From NCBI GenBank assembly GCA_022842725.1, contig JALHOZ010000002.1, forward strand, positions 1 to 64,000: a stretch of 64,000 nucleotides of DNA, written 5' to 3'. The DNA is from Saprospiraceae bacterium (GTDB taxonomy: Bacteria > Bacteroidota > Bacteroidia > Chitinophagales > Saprospiraceae). This document shows, piece after piece, positions 1 through 8,902 of this stretch (position 1 is the first letter of the stretch; each line of letters starts with the position of its first letter). The position numbers were made by a program, and so were the translations under genes. The notes under the pieces were generated by a model. It was not told where the DNA came from and made no database searches. It worked only from the letters and a program-made list of their open reading frames with translations.

Positions 1-1145
1 GTAAACCAACAAAAAACAATACTCCGTGAAGGCCTTTGTCCTTCGAGAACTGCCTGTTGAAATGATTGTGCCAGTTCGAGTAATAATGACGAACCACTGC
101 CATTGTCATCAGCACCGTAATAAATGTCATCCCCTCTTTTGCCGAGATGGTCAAAATGTGCCGAAACAACGAGATATTCATCCTTTTTGTCCGTTCCTTC
201 GATGTATCCGATGACATTATTACTTTGTAATATTTTAATTTCTTTTTCGAGATCGAGATCCAGAGTGGCCACCAAAGAAACCGGACTTCCTTTGCCTTTT
301 GCCATTCTTTTTCTGGATTTGAGAATCTTTTTTTGTTTTTTTCCAATGATTTCTGTAGCCATAGTTGTCGAAATATAGGCATGAGTCGGATATTCATAAA
401 TTTTTTGGCTCAGGTCTCCCAATTCGAGAAAAGAACCCAAAATTTTCCTTCTGTTTTCTTCCAGCGTTTTTTTGATATCATTGTCAATGATTAAAACAGC
501 GACAGCACCTTTTTCTTTTGCCAGCTTCAGTTTTTTGTCTAATCCATTGCTCCATGCTGACATTTTTGTGGTACCGGTAATCATAGAAATACTGTCATTC
601 ATGGTAGGCTCACCTTTATTAATCAATACAACTTTGCCCTGTACATCTGTTTTTTTGTAATCAGTATAGGTCTCGTCTTCGATACCATAACCCATAAACA
701 AAATTTCTGCTGCTTTGATATTTTCCCCTTTGTTGTCACTAGGGAATACCAGATAATCCCAAAGATGTTTAAAGGATTTTCCGTTGATTTTACATTCATT
801 TTTAAGCCATTTGCTGAAAGTAAAAGCGACCGGTTGTTTATATTCTTTGGTGCCCGGAATCGGTGATAAACCCAGATTGTTAAGATATCTGGCTATATAA
901 TCTGCCGCTTTATCATTGCCGGGAGTTCCGGTTTCTCTTCCTTCCATGTCTGCCGAAGCGAGAACGTCAAGGTGAGCTTTTAATTCTCTGGCCGTAATGC
1001 TTTCTGCATACCGGACTCTCGGAATATCCATATTTTGGATTATATTTTGACTGATGTCTGGTTGGGTAACGTCCTTTTTATACTGGCCCAAAACATTTCC
1101 CGAAAGGAAAAAAATCAAACTTAAAACTCCTGTTATTTTCAACAT
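1..1145 (-). CDS. M28-family metallopeptidase with PA-type insert, 3' end cut by window edge
   Basis: Reading the minus strand from ATG at 1145 gives an open frame that runs off the window, so the C-terminus is missing. The first ~20 residues form a signal peptide ending in VLGQ, so the protein is exported. A middle region (about residues 120-250) fits a protease-associated domain. Then comes the M28 metal-binding segment VSAHFDHLG followed by GADDNGSG, supplying the first His and the bridging Asp of a di-zinc aminopeptidase. The next expected motif, the EE of FTGEE-type sequences, falls just beyond the edge after IVFCWF. Likely role is periplasmic or surface peptide hydrolysis. Family assignment is strong; substrate is unknown. 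Confidence 0.88.
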   Translation of the reverse strand, partial: MLKITGVLSLIFFLSGNVLGQYKKDVTQPDISQNIIQNMDIPRVRYAESITARELKAHLDVLASADMEGRETGTPGNDKAADYIARYLNNLGLSPIPGTKEYKQPVAFTFSKWLKNECKINGKSFKHLWDYLVFPSDNKGENIKAAEILFMGYGIEDETYTDYKKTDVQGKVVLINKGEPTMNDSISMITGTTKMSAWSNGLDKKLKLAKEKGAVAVLIIDNDIKKTLEENRRKILGSFLELGDLSQKIYEYPTHAYISTTMATEIIGKKQKKILKSRKRMAKGKGSPVSLVATLDLDLEKEIKILQSNNVIGYIEGTDKKDEYLVVSAHFDHLGKRGDDIYYGADDNGSGSSLLLELAQSFQQAVLEGQRPSRSIVFCWF

Positions 1146-1261
1146 GTAAGATGCATTATGATGTCACAAATAAACATCAATTTTTGGAAATGGATGCACT
1201 TGTGAAATAAAATTCAGGATAGTGACTTCAGAATTGTCTGTTTTTATATTAAATTTTGACG

Positions 1262-1269
1262 TAATTTTG
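1262..1269 (+). promoter_or_regulatory. Putative -7 box (TAATTTTG) upstream of nadC
   Basis: TAATTTTG matches the Bacteroidota -7 consensus TAnnTTTG exactly. The -33 element is weak: TCTG ending 21 nt upstream. Transcription from here would give nadC a leader of about 125 nt, long enough to carry the micro-ORF chain at 1292-1405. Confidence 0.45.
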
Positions 1270-1291
1270 CATCTTTTTAAATTGAAACCAT

Positions 1292-1405
1292 ATGAAATGA
1301 GCAAAAGGCAATCACACAAAACAGGATGATTATGTCTCATGCGAATTCCATATGACCATTAAAAACATTCACGCAGAGCGTGATAAACAAAAAATAAACA
1401 TATGA
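1292..1405 (+). other. Chain of four overlapping micro-ORFs leading into nadC
   Basis: Four ATG-initiated micro-ORFs follow one another: 1292-1300 (MK), 1297-1329 (MSKRQSHKTG), 1326-1355 (MIMSHANSI) and 1352-1405 (MTIKNIHAERDKQKINI). Each stop codon overlaps the next start as ATGA, and the last TGA (1403-1405) overlaps the nadC ATG at 1402. Such ATGA junctions are the classic arrangement for translational coupling. Whether these are translated leader peptides or chance is not shown by sequence alone; no similar leader is known to me for nadC. Confidence 0.4.
1369..1383. repeat. Short inverted repeat in nadC leader
   Basis: TCACGC and GCGTGA face each other across three bases (AGA). The repeat lies 18 nt before the nadC start and inside the fourth micro-ORF. 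It could be an operator half-site pair or a small RNA hairpin affecting ribosome access; no regulator can be named. Confidence 0.35.
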
Positions 1406-2256
1406 AAGGTATTGATAAAGCTCAGGTAGATTGGTTTATTCAGGCTGCTTTGGATGAAGATATTAAAGACGGTGACCATACGTCTCTGGCTTGTATACCG
1501 GCTGATTCCCGGAGTAAGGCAAAACTATTGGTTAAAGACGATGGAGTCATCGCCGGAGTGGAGTTGGCAAAACAAATCTTTCTGACCCTCGACCCGAATG
1601 CTGTTTTTGAAGAAATCATCAGTGACGGTCAGGATATCAAATATGGTGACATTGTTTTTTATGTCGAATGCAACACACAAGCTTTACTCAAAGGCGAAAG
1701 ACTGGCATTAAATGTGATGCAGCGTATGAGTGGCATTGCATCCTTAAGCAGCAGATTTGCCTTTGAAGTAGAAGGTCTTCCCGTGACCATTCTCGATACA
1801 AGAAAAACCACACCCTTACTCCGGTTTTTGGAAAAATGGGCGGTAAAAATCGGCGGTTGTGAAAATTACAGAATCGGATTGTACGATTGGATCATGATCA
1901 AAGACAACCATGTGGATGCATGCGGAAGTCTCACCAAAGCGATTGATGCCGTGCACGAGTATTTACAAAAAACAGGAAAAAATCTCAATATCACTGTGGA
2001 AGTGAGAAACCTTGTCGAAGTGGAGGAAGTCCTGAACCGTGGCGGTATCACCCGAATTATGTTTGACAATTTTGAACTTCCCATCCTTAGGGAAGCGGTG
2101 CATCACGTCAATAAACGATTTGAAACAGAAGCATCAGGAGGTGTTTCATTGTCCACAGTAAGGAAAATCGCACTCACCGGTGTGGATTATATTTCCGTTG
2201 GCGCTTTGACACATTCTGCAGGAACGTTGGATCTGAGTCTGAAAGTGATGAAGTAA
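1402..2256 (+). CDS. nadC: Nicotinate-nucleotide pyrophosphorylase (quinolinate phosphoribosyltransferase)
   Basis: The 284-residue product has the normal NadC length. Recognisable segments are the N-terminal ALDEDIKDGDHTS, the central NVMQRMSGIAS, LDTRKTTPLLRFLEKWAVK (phosphate/quinolinate-binding Arg and Lys), IKDNH, VEVRNL and the C-terminal ISVGALTHSA. It makes nicotinate mononucleotide from quinolinate and PRPP in de novo NAD synthesis in the cytoplasm. nadE, the last step of the pathway, is elsewhere in the window at 55160. The start is the ATG that closes the chain of micro-ORFs. A small unknown gene and rnr follow in the same direction. Confidence 0.96.
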   Translation: MKGIDKAQVDWFIQAALDEDIKDGDHTSLACIPADSRSKAKLLVKDDGVIAGVELAKQIFLTLDPNAVFEEIISDGQDIKYGDIVFYVECNTQALLKGERLALNVMQRMSGIASLSSRFAFEVEGLPVTILDTRKTTPLLRFLEKWAVKIGGCENYRIGLYDWIMIKDNHVDACGSLTKAIDAVHEYLQKTGKNLNITVEVRNLVEVEEVLNRGGITRIMFDNFELPILREAVHHVNKRFETEASGGVSLSTVRKIALTGVDYISVGALTHSAGTLDLSLKVMK

Positions 2257-2304
2257 AAATGTACCTTATACCTGTACCTTTCTATTACTACAAATAACAA
2301 AGAC

Positions 2305-2817
2305 ATGGAAACCAAACCAAAAATGATGTCTCCCGAACAAAAAGAATTTATCCGCTTTTTTCCGGAGGCAGAGTTGCCATTGATGTTGTCTCAGGACCAA
2401 TTACCGGAGTTTTCGGATATAAATGAGCCTTTCTCAGCGCAGTTTATTGAAGAAGTGCTCACCCTTTGGGAAAAGGAAATAGATGAATTTACAGAATTTA
2501 TCCCTTGCGCTCATTTGCCTGTTCAGGAAGAATATCTGGGTTTGGTATATTGGAAAGGAGGTTTGTTGAAATATGAATTTATTCTGGCCACAATCAGTAA
2601 AAAGGGAGAACTCATCAGCAAAAAACCTATTGCAACCACAGTCGTCGAAAATTCTGTCATCAAACAATCTGCAGCCTATATCGATCCTGACCTGAACATT
2701 ACCATCCTGGCAGGTCAAAATATTGACGGCGCTTTGTACGATTCCTCGTTAACACAAAAATTCAGCATGGAAATTCTGTTTAACGGAGAAATTGTCTTAC
2801 ATTTGGACGAATTATAA
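2305..2817 (+). CDS. Conserved-looking hypothetical protein between nadC and rnr
   Basis: A 170-residue acidic protein with no signal peptide or membrane segment, so probably cytoplasmic. I recognise no family. The sequence alternates hydrophobic and polar residues in the second half (from about residue 75), suggesting a beta-rich fold, and the N-terminus has the acidic helical stretch EEVLTLWEKEIDEF. The gene lies 48 nt after nadC and 8 nt before rnr on the same strand, so it is probably co-transcribed with both. Coding nature is supported by position and length, not by homology. Confidence 0.75.
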   Translation: METKPKMMSPEQKEFIRFFPEAELPLMLSQDQLPEFSDINEPFSAQFIEEVLTLWEKEIDEFTEFIPCAHLPVQEEYLGLVYWKGGLLKYEFILATISKKGELISKKPIATTVVENSVIKQSAAYIDPDLNITILAGQNIDGALYDSSLTQKFSMEILFNGEIVLHLDEL

Positions 2818-2825
2818 TTTGAATC

Positions 2826-4958
2826 ATGTCGCGTAAACCACGCCAGCTGAAAAGTCCGGAATTACAACATCAGATTGTAAAATTGTTGTCAAAAGATCCA
2901 AAAAAAAGGTTTGATGCTGTACAGATTTCACGAAAGTTAAACCTTTCCAATCCGATATCATCCATAGAAAAGGAATGCCTTTCATTGGTGACCCGTGGTT
3001 TGCTGGAACATGCCAAAAACGGTACATATATTTTTCCATCCTTAAAAAAAGCTACCACCGGCACCATTAAAACGTATCAGGGATATGTGGATATGACCCG
3101 TTCGGGATCTGCATATATAACCGGCACTGATGCAAAAGATGATATTTACGTCGCCGCCAAATCTCTGATGGGTGCTTTACATAAAGATGTGGTGAAAGTG
3201 CAGATTTTGCCTCAGGGCAGAAACCGTCGTCTCGAAGGCAAAGTAGTCGATATTGTGGAAAGAAGTATTTCGCATGTTATCGGGACGTTGCAGGTTTTTA
3301 TGCGTTTCGGAGTGGTTCAGGTCGAACAACCCAAACAATTTCCGGATGTGTTTATCAAACTGGAAGAGATCAATGAGGATATGCATGGCGCCATCGTCAA
3401 AGTACATATCACAGATTGGGGCAAAGGTCAGAATAAATCCATCTGGGGGAAAATCCAGCAAATTTTGGATGCCGGTGACCAGAATGAAATCTCGATGCAG
3501 AATATCCTGTTGACCAATGGTTTTAATATCGATTTTCCGGAAAATGTCCTGGCAGAAGCACGAGAATTACATAAAAAGATTAATGAATCAGAAACAGCCA
3601 AACGAAGGGATTTCCGAAACAAGGTGTGTTTTACTATCGATCCGTTGACAGCCAAAGATTTTGATGATGCCCTGTCTGTCGAAAAACTCGAAAACGGCCA
3701 TTATGAAATCGGAGTTCATATAGCAGATGTTACCCATTTTCTGGAAGAAAATACGGAATTGGATAAAGAAGCATTTTCCCGATCGACTTCTGTTTATATC
3801 GCAGACAGGGTTTGTCCTATGTTACCTGAAGAACTGTCAAATCATCTTTGTTCTTTGGTACCCAATGAAGACAGATATACTTTTTCTGCTGTTTTTGAAA
3901 TGGATATACAAGGCAAAATATATGCTGAATGGTACGGCAAAACCATCATTCATTCCTGCAGAAGATTTACGTATGAAGAGGCGCAGGATAGAATAGAAAC
4001 GGGTGAAGGCGACTATGTTGGCGAAATCAATATTCTTCAAAGTATTGCCAAAAAACTGAGGGAAAAACGTTTTCAACAGGGATCCATCAATTTTGAGACC
4101 GACGAAATTCAGTTTACCTTTGATGACAAAATGGTTCCCACCGGTATAAAAATCAGGGAAAGGAAGGATGCACACATGTTGGTGGAGGATTTTATGCTTC
4201 TTGCCAATAAAAAAGTGGCTGAATATGTATTCAAAAAGACCGTTCCACCGGTTCCTTTTGTGTACAGAATTCACGATTTGCCAAATCCCGACAAACTGGA
4301 AGATTTTGTGTTATTTGCTAAAGAACTTGGATTTCAGTTTCACACGAAAACGCCGGGTGGCATTACAGAGTCATTTAACAGGCTCGCAGATGATATCAGA
4401 AAAAATGAGACCTTAAAACTACTCGAACCTTTAGCTATCAGAACCATGTCAAAAGCGGAATATTCGCCTCATAATATCGGACATTACGGGTTGGGATTTC
4501 ATTATTATACCCATTTTACGTCACCGATCCGAAGATATGCCGATGTTTTGGTGCATCGTTTGCTTTTCAAAAACCTAACAGGGGAGTTTAGGGCAGATAT
4601 TGCTGTTTTGGAAAAACAAACCAAACATATTTCATTGCAGGAACGAAAAGCTATGGATGCCGAACGGGAATCTGTCAAATACAAGTTGGCTGAATATATG
4701 GCCTTTTTTATTGGAAATGAATTTGATGGAATCATTTCAGGAATGATTGAAAAAGGTGTTTTTATAGAAATTAAGGATACCAAAGCCGAAGGATTTATTG
4801 CGTTTTCAGAAATGGATAGCAGTTACGTTGTGGCTGAAAATAAGTATAAAGCCTTTGCAAAAAGAGGCGGTGAAGATCTGTTTATAGGTAAAAAAGTAAG
4901 GGTTAAGGTATTAAGTTCAGATAAAGAAACTTTGCGGATTGATCTGAAACTTGTTTAG
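2826..4958 (+). CDS. rnr: Ribonuclease R
   Basis: A 710-residue RNase II/R-family 3'-5' exoribonuclease that degrades structured RNA. Order of domains: an N-terminal winged-helix-like part (residues ~1-75), cold-shock OB folds (to ~240), the RNB catalytic domain with FTIDPLTAKDFDDALS (the Asp residues that bind Mg2+) and HYTHFTSPIRRYADVLVHR, and a C-terminal S1 RNA-binding domain (~630-710). The ATG at 2826 follows the preceding stop by 8 nt. Length and motifs are normal for Bacteroidota RNase R. Confidence 0.96.
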   Translation: MSRKPRQLKSPELQHQIVKLLSKDPKKRFDAVQISRKLNLSNPISSIEKECLSLVTRGLLEHAKNGTYIFPSLKKATTGTIKTYQGYVDMTRSGSAYITGTDAKDDIYVAAKSLMGALHKDVVKVQILPQGRNRRLEGKVVDIVERSISHVIGTLQVFMRFGVVQVEQPKQFPDVFIKLEEINEDMHGAIVKVHITDWGKGQNKSIWGKIQQILDAGDQNEISMQNILLTNGFNIDFPENVLAEARELHKKINESETAKRRDFRNKVCFTIDPLTAKDFDDALSVEKLENGHYEIGVHIADVTHFLEENTELDKEAFSRSTSVYIADRVCPMLPEELSNHLCSLVPNEDRYTFSAVFEMDIQGKIYAEWYGKTIIHSCRRFTYEEAQDRIETGEGDYVGEINILQSIAKKLREKRFQQGSINFETDEIQFTFDDKMVPTGIKIRERKDAHMLVEDFMLLANKKVAEYVFKKTVPPVPFVYRIHDLPNPDKLEDFVLFAKELGFQFHTKTPGGITESFNRLADDIRKNETLKLLEPLAIRTMSKAEYSPHNIGHYGLGFHYYTHFTSPIRRYADVLVHRLLFKNLTGEFRADIAVLEKQTKHISLQERKAMDAERESVKYKLAEYMAFFIGNEFDGIISGMIEKGVFIEIKDTKAEGFIAFSEMDSSYVVAENKYKAFAKRGGEDLFIGKKVRVKVLSSDKETLRIDLKLV

Positions 4959-5320
4959 ATCTGGCTATTTTTGATTTTCGAGGTGGTTTTAAGGAAAAAT
5001 TTGTCAAATAGTTTATGATCCGAAACGTATTCACATGTGTTTTTGTTTTAATATGTAAAACGGATAAAATTGCCACAGTTATACTTCGTATTAAATGTTT
5101 TTGTCATTGTGTTTTACCTGCACTCCATACAAAGAATCTTTCGGAAATAACCGATTAACAAAACATTGAAATTGAATTACTGACTGAATTATTGTCACTT
5201 TCACCCAAAAGAAAAAAGATTACTTCACTCCAGGCAGATATTTCGAAAGTACAGAAGTATTTTGGCATTGAAATTAATTTCTAATATAGAAATCGGGCTA
5301 AAACTACTCCTTAACAGAAT
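4959..5320. other. 362-bp gap with a possible coding relic
   Basis: No complete gene is visible. A 41-codon open frame at 5159-5284 (plus strand) has no start codon of its own but reads like a protein tail rich in Leu, Lys and Ile, ending KVQKYFGIEINF before TAA. The frame is closed by a stop at 5156. It may be the end of a decayed gene or chance. No convincing terminator or promoter was found here. Confidence 0.3.
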
Positions 5321-5965
5321 TCATTTTTCCCAAGCATATACCAATACGTAATCCTCTAATACCTGAGCACAAATCATACATTCGGTCTTTATACCGTTTT
5401 TAATGATTTTTCCGGTAGTGCGTACCCATCCGTTTTGTATGTCAAATGAATCTACAAAAAGTTCTTTCCGGAAATCGATTTCTTTTCTTCCGTAAATTTT
5501 ATACATTGCTTCCTTGGCCCCCCAATATACGTGAATGGCATCAAGTGAATATATTTTCTGAAGGTCGTCCAATTCACTTTCCGACAAAACCCTTCCGGTA
5601 ATTCTCGTTATTTTTTCAACCTTGTATTGTATGTCAACACCCACTAATGCCGTTGATGCAATAACGGCCGTCAATTCATGAGAATGACTCATTGAGATAT
5701 GATATTCCGAATTTTCAAGATAGGGTTTGCCATATTCATCCTTCAAACATGCTCCCCGGACTTCTCTTTCTGACATCAGATGCAAAATGTACCTCGAAGA
5801 AAACCACTCAAGGCGTTTTCTGTCTTTCAACCCCGCTATTTCATGAAGTTCGGCCGGATAAAGATCAATTTTTTCTTCAAAAAAAGCGACCGGCTCATTG
5901 TTTTGCCATATACCCAACCAGGTATCCGGCACAATATCCAATTTGTAGTAATCCAAAAGAGGCAT
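5321..5965 (-). CDS. 4'-phosphopantetheinyl transferase superfamily protein
   Basis: The product (214 residues from ATG at 5965) is a Sfp/HetI-type transferase that loads the CoA-derived phosphopantetheine arm onto carrier proteins. Motifs: SMSHSHELTAVIAS, the Mg-binding VGVDIQYK and the WGAKEAMYKIYGR stretch with the catalytic Glu/Lys. An upstream in-frame TTG at 5983 exists, but the ATG at 5965 is the better start. It is divergent from the WD40 gene. Whether it serves AcpP or a secondary-metabolite carrier is not shown; no synthase is nearby. Confidence 0.9.
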   Translation of the reverse strand: MPLLDYYKLDIVPDTWLGIWQNNEPVAFFEEKIDLYPAELHEIAGLKDRKRLEWFSSRYILHLMSEREVRGACLKDEYGKPYLENSEYHISMSHSHELTAVIASTALVGVDIQYKVEKITRITGRVLSESELDDLQKIYSLDAIHVYWGAKEAMYKIYGRKEIDFRKELFVDSFDIQNGWVRTTGKIIKNGIKTECMICAQVLEDYVLVYAWEK

Positions 5966-6028
5966 ATGAAAAATATATAGCAAAGTAAACCAAAAAATAG
6001 TTTATATGTTGCATTCAAAAACAATCCT

Positions 6029-6919
6029 TTGGAAATTTTCAAAATCATTCAATATACAGGACACCGCTCAGCAATATACACAATGGTTGATATTCCGGAC
6101 AAAAACTATTTTGTGTCTGCCGGAGGAGACGGATGGATTGTAGCCTGGAAAAAGGATGGTTCCGAACCCGACGGTCAACTTCTTGCCAAAACCGAGGGGA
6201 AAATATTTTGTTTAGCATACAGCAACAGCCATCGCATCTTGTTGGCCGGCGACATGGACGGGCACCTGTATTTTATTGACATCGATAATAATACAACCCT
6301 TAAACGACTGGTCATACACAAAGGAAGTATTTTTGATATCATCATCGAAGGAGATACTGCTTTGACCTGCAGCGCAGACGGATATATCTGTCGGATCGAC
6401 ATGAAGACTATGATGCCTCAGGTGTCAGTTCAGATTTCTTTGAGAGGGCTGAGATGTTTGTTTTTACATAAAAACCATCTTTTTGTCGGAGGAAGCGACA
6501 ATTCCATCAAAAAATTAGACCTTCAGACATTGGAATGTATTGAAAACATAACCGATGCTCACCAAAACTCCGTTTTTACCCTTTGTATCGATGAAGAAGA
6601 AAAATTGTACAGCGGTGGCCGGGATGCCATCCTGAAACAATGGAACATCAACCCGATAACTGAAACCAAATCCCTTCCGGGTCATTGGTTTACTATCAAT
6701 AAAATCGTACTCTTTAAACAAAAATACTTCCTGACAGCCAGCAGAGACAAAACATTCAGAATTTGGGAAAAAGAAAGTTTGTTACTCCAGAAATCGGTTG
6801 ATTTTGCCAAAGACGGTCACATAAACTCTGTAAATTCTGCCCTGTTTTTAAAAGATTCTGACCTGATAGCGACCTGTAGCGACGACAGAAGTATCATTCT
6901 TTGGAAAATATCTGAATAA
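6029..6919 (+). CDS. WD40-repeat beta-propeller protein
   Basis: A 296-residue protein made of WD40-type repeats, visible as GHRSAIYTM...DGWIVAWKK, SADGYICRID, GGSDNSIKKLD, SGGRDAILKQWN, SRDKTFRIWE and CSDDRSIILWK. The size suits about seven blades and nothing else, so it is probably a cytoplasmic scaffold or interaction module. The frame has a TTG start at 6029; the next ATG (residue 19) would cut into the first blade, so TTG is preferred. It lies just before dcd and an ATP-grasp gene on the same strand. Partner unknown. Confidence 0.85.
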   Translation: MEIFKIIQYTGHRSAIYTMVDIPDKNYFVSAGGDGWIVAWKKDGSEPDGQLLAKTEGKIFCLAYSNSHRILLAGDMDGHLYFIDIDNNTTLKRLVIHKGSIFDIIIEGDTALTCSADGYICRIDMKTMMPQVSVQISLRGLRCLFLHKNHLFVGGSDNSIKKLDLQTLECIENITDAHQNSVFTLCIDEEEKLYSGGRDAILKQWNINPITETKSLPGHWFTINKIVLFKQKYFLTASRDKTFRIWEKESLLLQKSVDFAKDGHINSVNSALFLKDSDLIATCSDDRSIILWKISE

Positions 6920-6985
6920 TATTTGGCAAAGGAACAAAAACCTTATACTTTTGAGAGATTATTCATTTACGTATCCCAAAGATAT

Positions 6986-7522
6986 ATGATCCTTACAGAT
7001 AAAGAAATTCTTAAAAGCATTGAGGAAGGTACCATTCTCATAGAGCCGTTTGACCCAAAGAGCCTGGGCACCAATTCTTATGATGTTCATCTGGGTAAAT
7101 GGCTCGCCGTTTATGAAAACCACGAGCTGGATGCTAAAAAACACAATACCATCCGACACTTTGAAATCGGTGAAGAGGGTTTTGTCCTTCAACCTGGAAC
7201 CCTTTATCTCGGTGTTACTTTGGAATATACCGAAACCCACGATACCGTTCCTTTTCTGGAAGGTAAGTCAAGTATTGGTCGTTTAGGAATTGATATTCAT
7301 GCCACCGCCGGTAAGGGTGATGTTGGTTTTTGTAATACATGGACACTCGAAATCAGTTGTGTTCAACCGGTGAGGGTGTATGCCGGCATGCCGGTCGGAC
7401 AATTGATATACTTTAAGGTGAGTGGTGAAATCAACCACTACTATCACAAAAAACCAAATGCAAAATACAATCAACGAACAGATAAACCTGTCGAAAGTAT
7501 GATGTGGAAAAATTCTTTCTGA
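6986..7522 (+). CDS. dcd: dCTP deaminase
   Basis: A 178-residue Dcd, the family's usual size, starting at MILTDKEI. The open frame extends 21 codons upstream to a TTG at 6923, but homologues begin at this Met. Motifs: FDPKSLGTNSYDVHLG, the catalytic segment FLEGKSSIGRLGIDIHATAG with its Glu, and PVGQLIYFK. It converts dCTP to dUTP, feeding dTMP synthesis. It sits between the WD40 and ATP-grasp genes in a likely operon. Confidence 0.93.
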   Translation: MILTDKEILKSIEEGTILIEPFDPKSLGTNSYDVHLGKWLAVYENHELDAKKHNTIRHFEIGEEGFVLQPGTLYLGVTLEYTETHDTVPFLEGKSSIGRLGIDIHATAGKGDVGFCNTWTLEISCVQPVRVYAGMPVGQLIYFKVSGEINHYYHKKPNAKYNQRTDKPVESMMWKNSF

Positions 7523-7555
7523 TCCATTACCATTATTCATAATAAAAATATCAAG

Positions 7556-8773
7556 ATGAGTCAAAAAGCCGTAACCATTCTTTGTGTTTCCAGATATTTT
7601 AAAGGAAGCGAACTGATTTCTGCTGCACATGCTGATGGCCACAAGGTCTACCTTGTAACCTCCACAAAACTTAATAATCATGCCTGGCCATGGTCTGCTC
7701 TTGAAGAGGTATTTTATCTCGATGAGGATGATGACGGAAACTGGAATACCACCCACCTCATTGAAGGATTGGCCTACCAATTCAGAACCATAAAATTTGA
7801 AATATTTATTTCTCTGGACGATTTTGATGTGGAACATGCTGCATTGTTGAGGGAATATTTCCGGATACCGGGAATGGGCGAAACCACCGCCCGCTACTTC
7901 AGAGATAAGCTCGCCATGCGAGTAAAAGCGAAGGAAGAAGGAATACCGGTTCCGGCTTTTACCGCTTTGTTTCATGATGCTGATATCAATCATTTTGTTG
8001 AAACTGTGGCTCCACCCTGGTTGATCAAACCGAGAGGACAGGCAAGCGCCACAGGAATTAAAAAAATTCACAACAAAGAAGAACTTTGGCAGGCTTTGGA
8101 CGCATTGGCCAATATCCGCCACAGATACCTGCTTGAAAAATTTGCTCCGGGTGATGTCTATCACGTTGATGCCTTGACATCAAAAGGAAAGACTGTTTTT
8201 TCTTCCGTTTCCAGATATCTTGACACTCCATTTGAAGTAGCTCACGGCGGCGGTATTTTCAGATCGATTACTATGGTAAAAGGACACGAAGATGAGATTG
8301 CGCTTCAAGGCTTGAATGAAAAGGTTATGAAAGCTTTCGGTATGGAATATAGTGCGTCACACACAGAGTTTATCAAAGGAAGAGAGGATGGTCAGTATTA
8401 CTTTTTAGAAACTTCTTCAAGAGTAGGAGGAGCCCATTTGAGCGATATGGTGGAAGCTGGTACCGGAATCAATCTTTGGGGCGAATGGGCTAAGATAGAG
8501 GTGGCAACATTTCTCAATAAACCTTATAAACTGCCGAAAGTAAAAAATAAATATGCAGGTATTGTAGTTTCTCTTTGTAAGTACCCGCATCCGGACACTT
8601 CATCGTTTACCGATAAAGAAATAGTCTGGAGACTGGAAAAAAAAGATCATATCGGATTTATAGTTGTATCTGAAAAAGCAGAAAAAGTCAGAGAATTGCT
8701 TGACCAATATATGTTCAGGATTCAACAGGAATTTCATGCCAGTCTTCCTGCGCCGGACCGGCCAACCAATTAA
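7556..8773 (+). CDS. ATP-grasp domain protein of unknown substrate
   Basis: A 405-residue protein with a Rossmann-like N-terminal part (TILCVSRYFKGSELI...GHKVYLV), a central ATP-grasp fold (residues ~110-310) with WLIKPRGQASATGIKKI for ATP binding and YYFLETSSRVGGAH as the Mg-binding Glu/Asn-type segment (here ETSSR), and a C-terminal domain. Such proteins are often annotated as biotin-carboxylase-like or carboxylate-amine ligases, but the substrate cannot be read from sequence. Starts 33 nt after dcd. Probably a cytoplasmic ligase. Confidence 0.85.
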   Translation: MSQKAVTILCVSRYFKGSELISAAHADGHKVYLVTSTKLNNHAWPWSALEEVFYLDEDDDGNWNTTHLIEGLAYQFRTIKFEIFISLDDFDVEHAALLREYFRIPGMGETTARYFRDKLAMRVKAKEEGIPVPAFTALFHDADINHFVETVAPPWLIKPRGQASATGIKKIHNKEELWQALDALANIRHRYLLEKFAPGDVYHVDALTSKGKTVFSSVSRYLDTPFEVAHGGGIFRSITMVKGHEDEIALQGLNEKVMKAFGMEYSASHTEFIKGREDGQYYFLETSSRVGGAHLSDMVEAGTGINLWGEWAKIEVATFLNKPYKLPKVKNKYAGIVVSLCKYPHPDTSSFTDKEIVWRLEKKDHIGFIVVSEKAEKVRELLDQYMFRIQQEFHASLPAPDRPTN

Positions 8774-8792
8774 GAGATCTTGTTTTTATAAA

Positions 8793-8820
8793 ACACATAT
8801 TATTTAATTTTCATATGTGT
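8793..8820. repeat. AT-rich inverted repeat between ATP-grasp gene and coaX
   Basis: ACACATAT and ATATGTGT are perfectly complementary with a 12-nt loop. No T-run follows, so it is not a typical intrinsic terminator. It could be an operator or a weak hairpin at the end of the upstream operon. Confidence 0.35.
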
Positions 8821-8902
8821 AAATATGTATATTTAGCGCTTTTGTGTATAATTATTAATTCTTAATAAACCTCATTCCGGTGAAATTCCGGTTTTATTTT
8901 TC

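Noticed and set aside
26-660. Short plus-strand frames at the left edge
   Set aside because: All are antisense to the M28 peptidase gene that runs off the window.
1289-1404. Three CATATG sites considered as a sign of cloning-vector sequence
   Set aside because: They are spaced irregularly in natural-looking AT-rich sequence that flows into nadC; no vector feature is visible.
7283-8164. Long minus-strand open frame (293 codons) opposite dcd and the ATP-grasp gene
   Set aside because: It is antisense to two clear genes, has Ser/Cys/Phe-rich low-quality composition and no recognisable domain, so it is a shadow frame.
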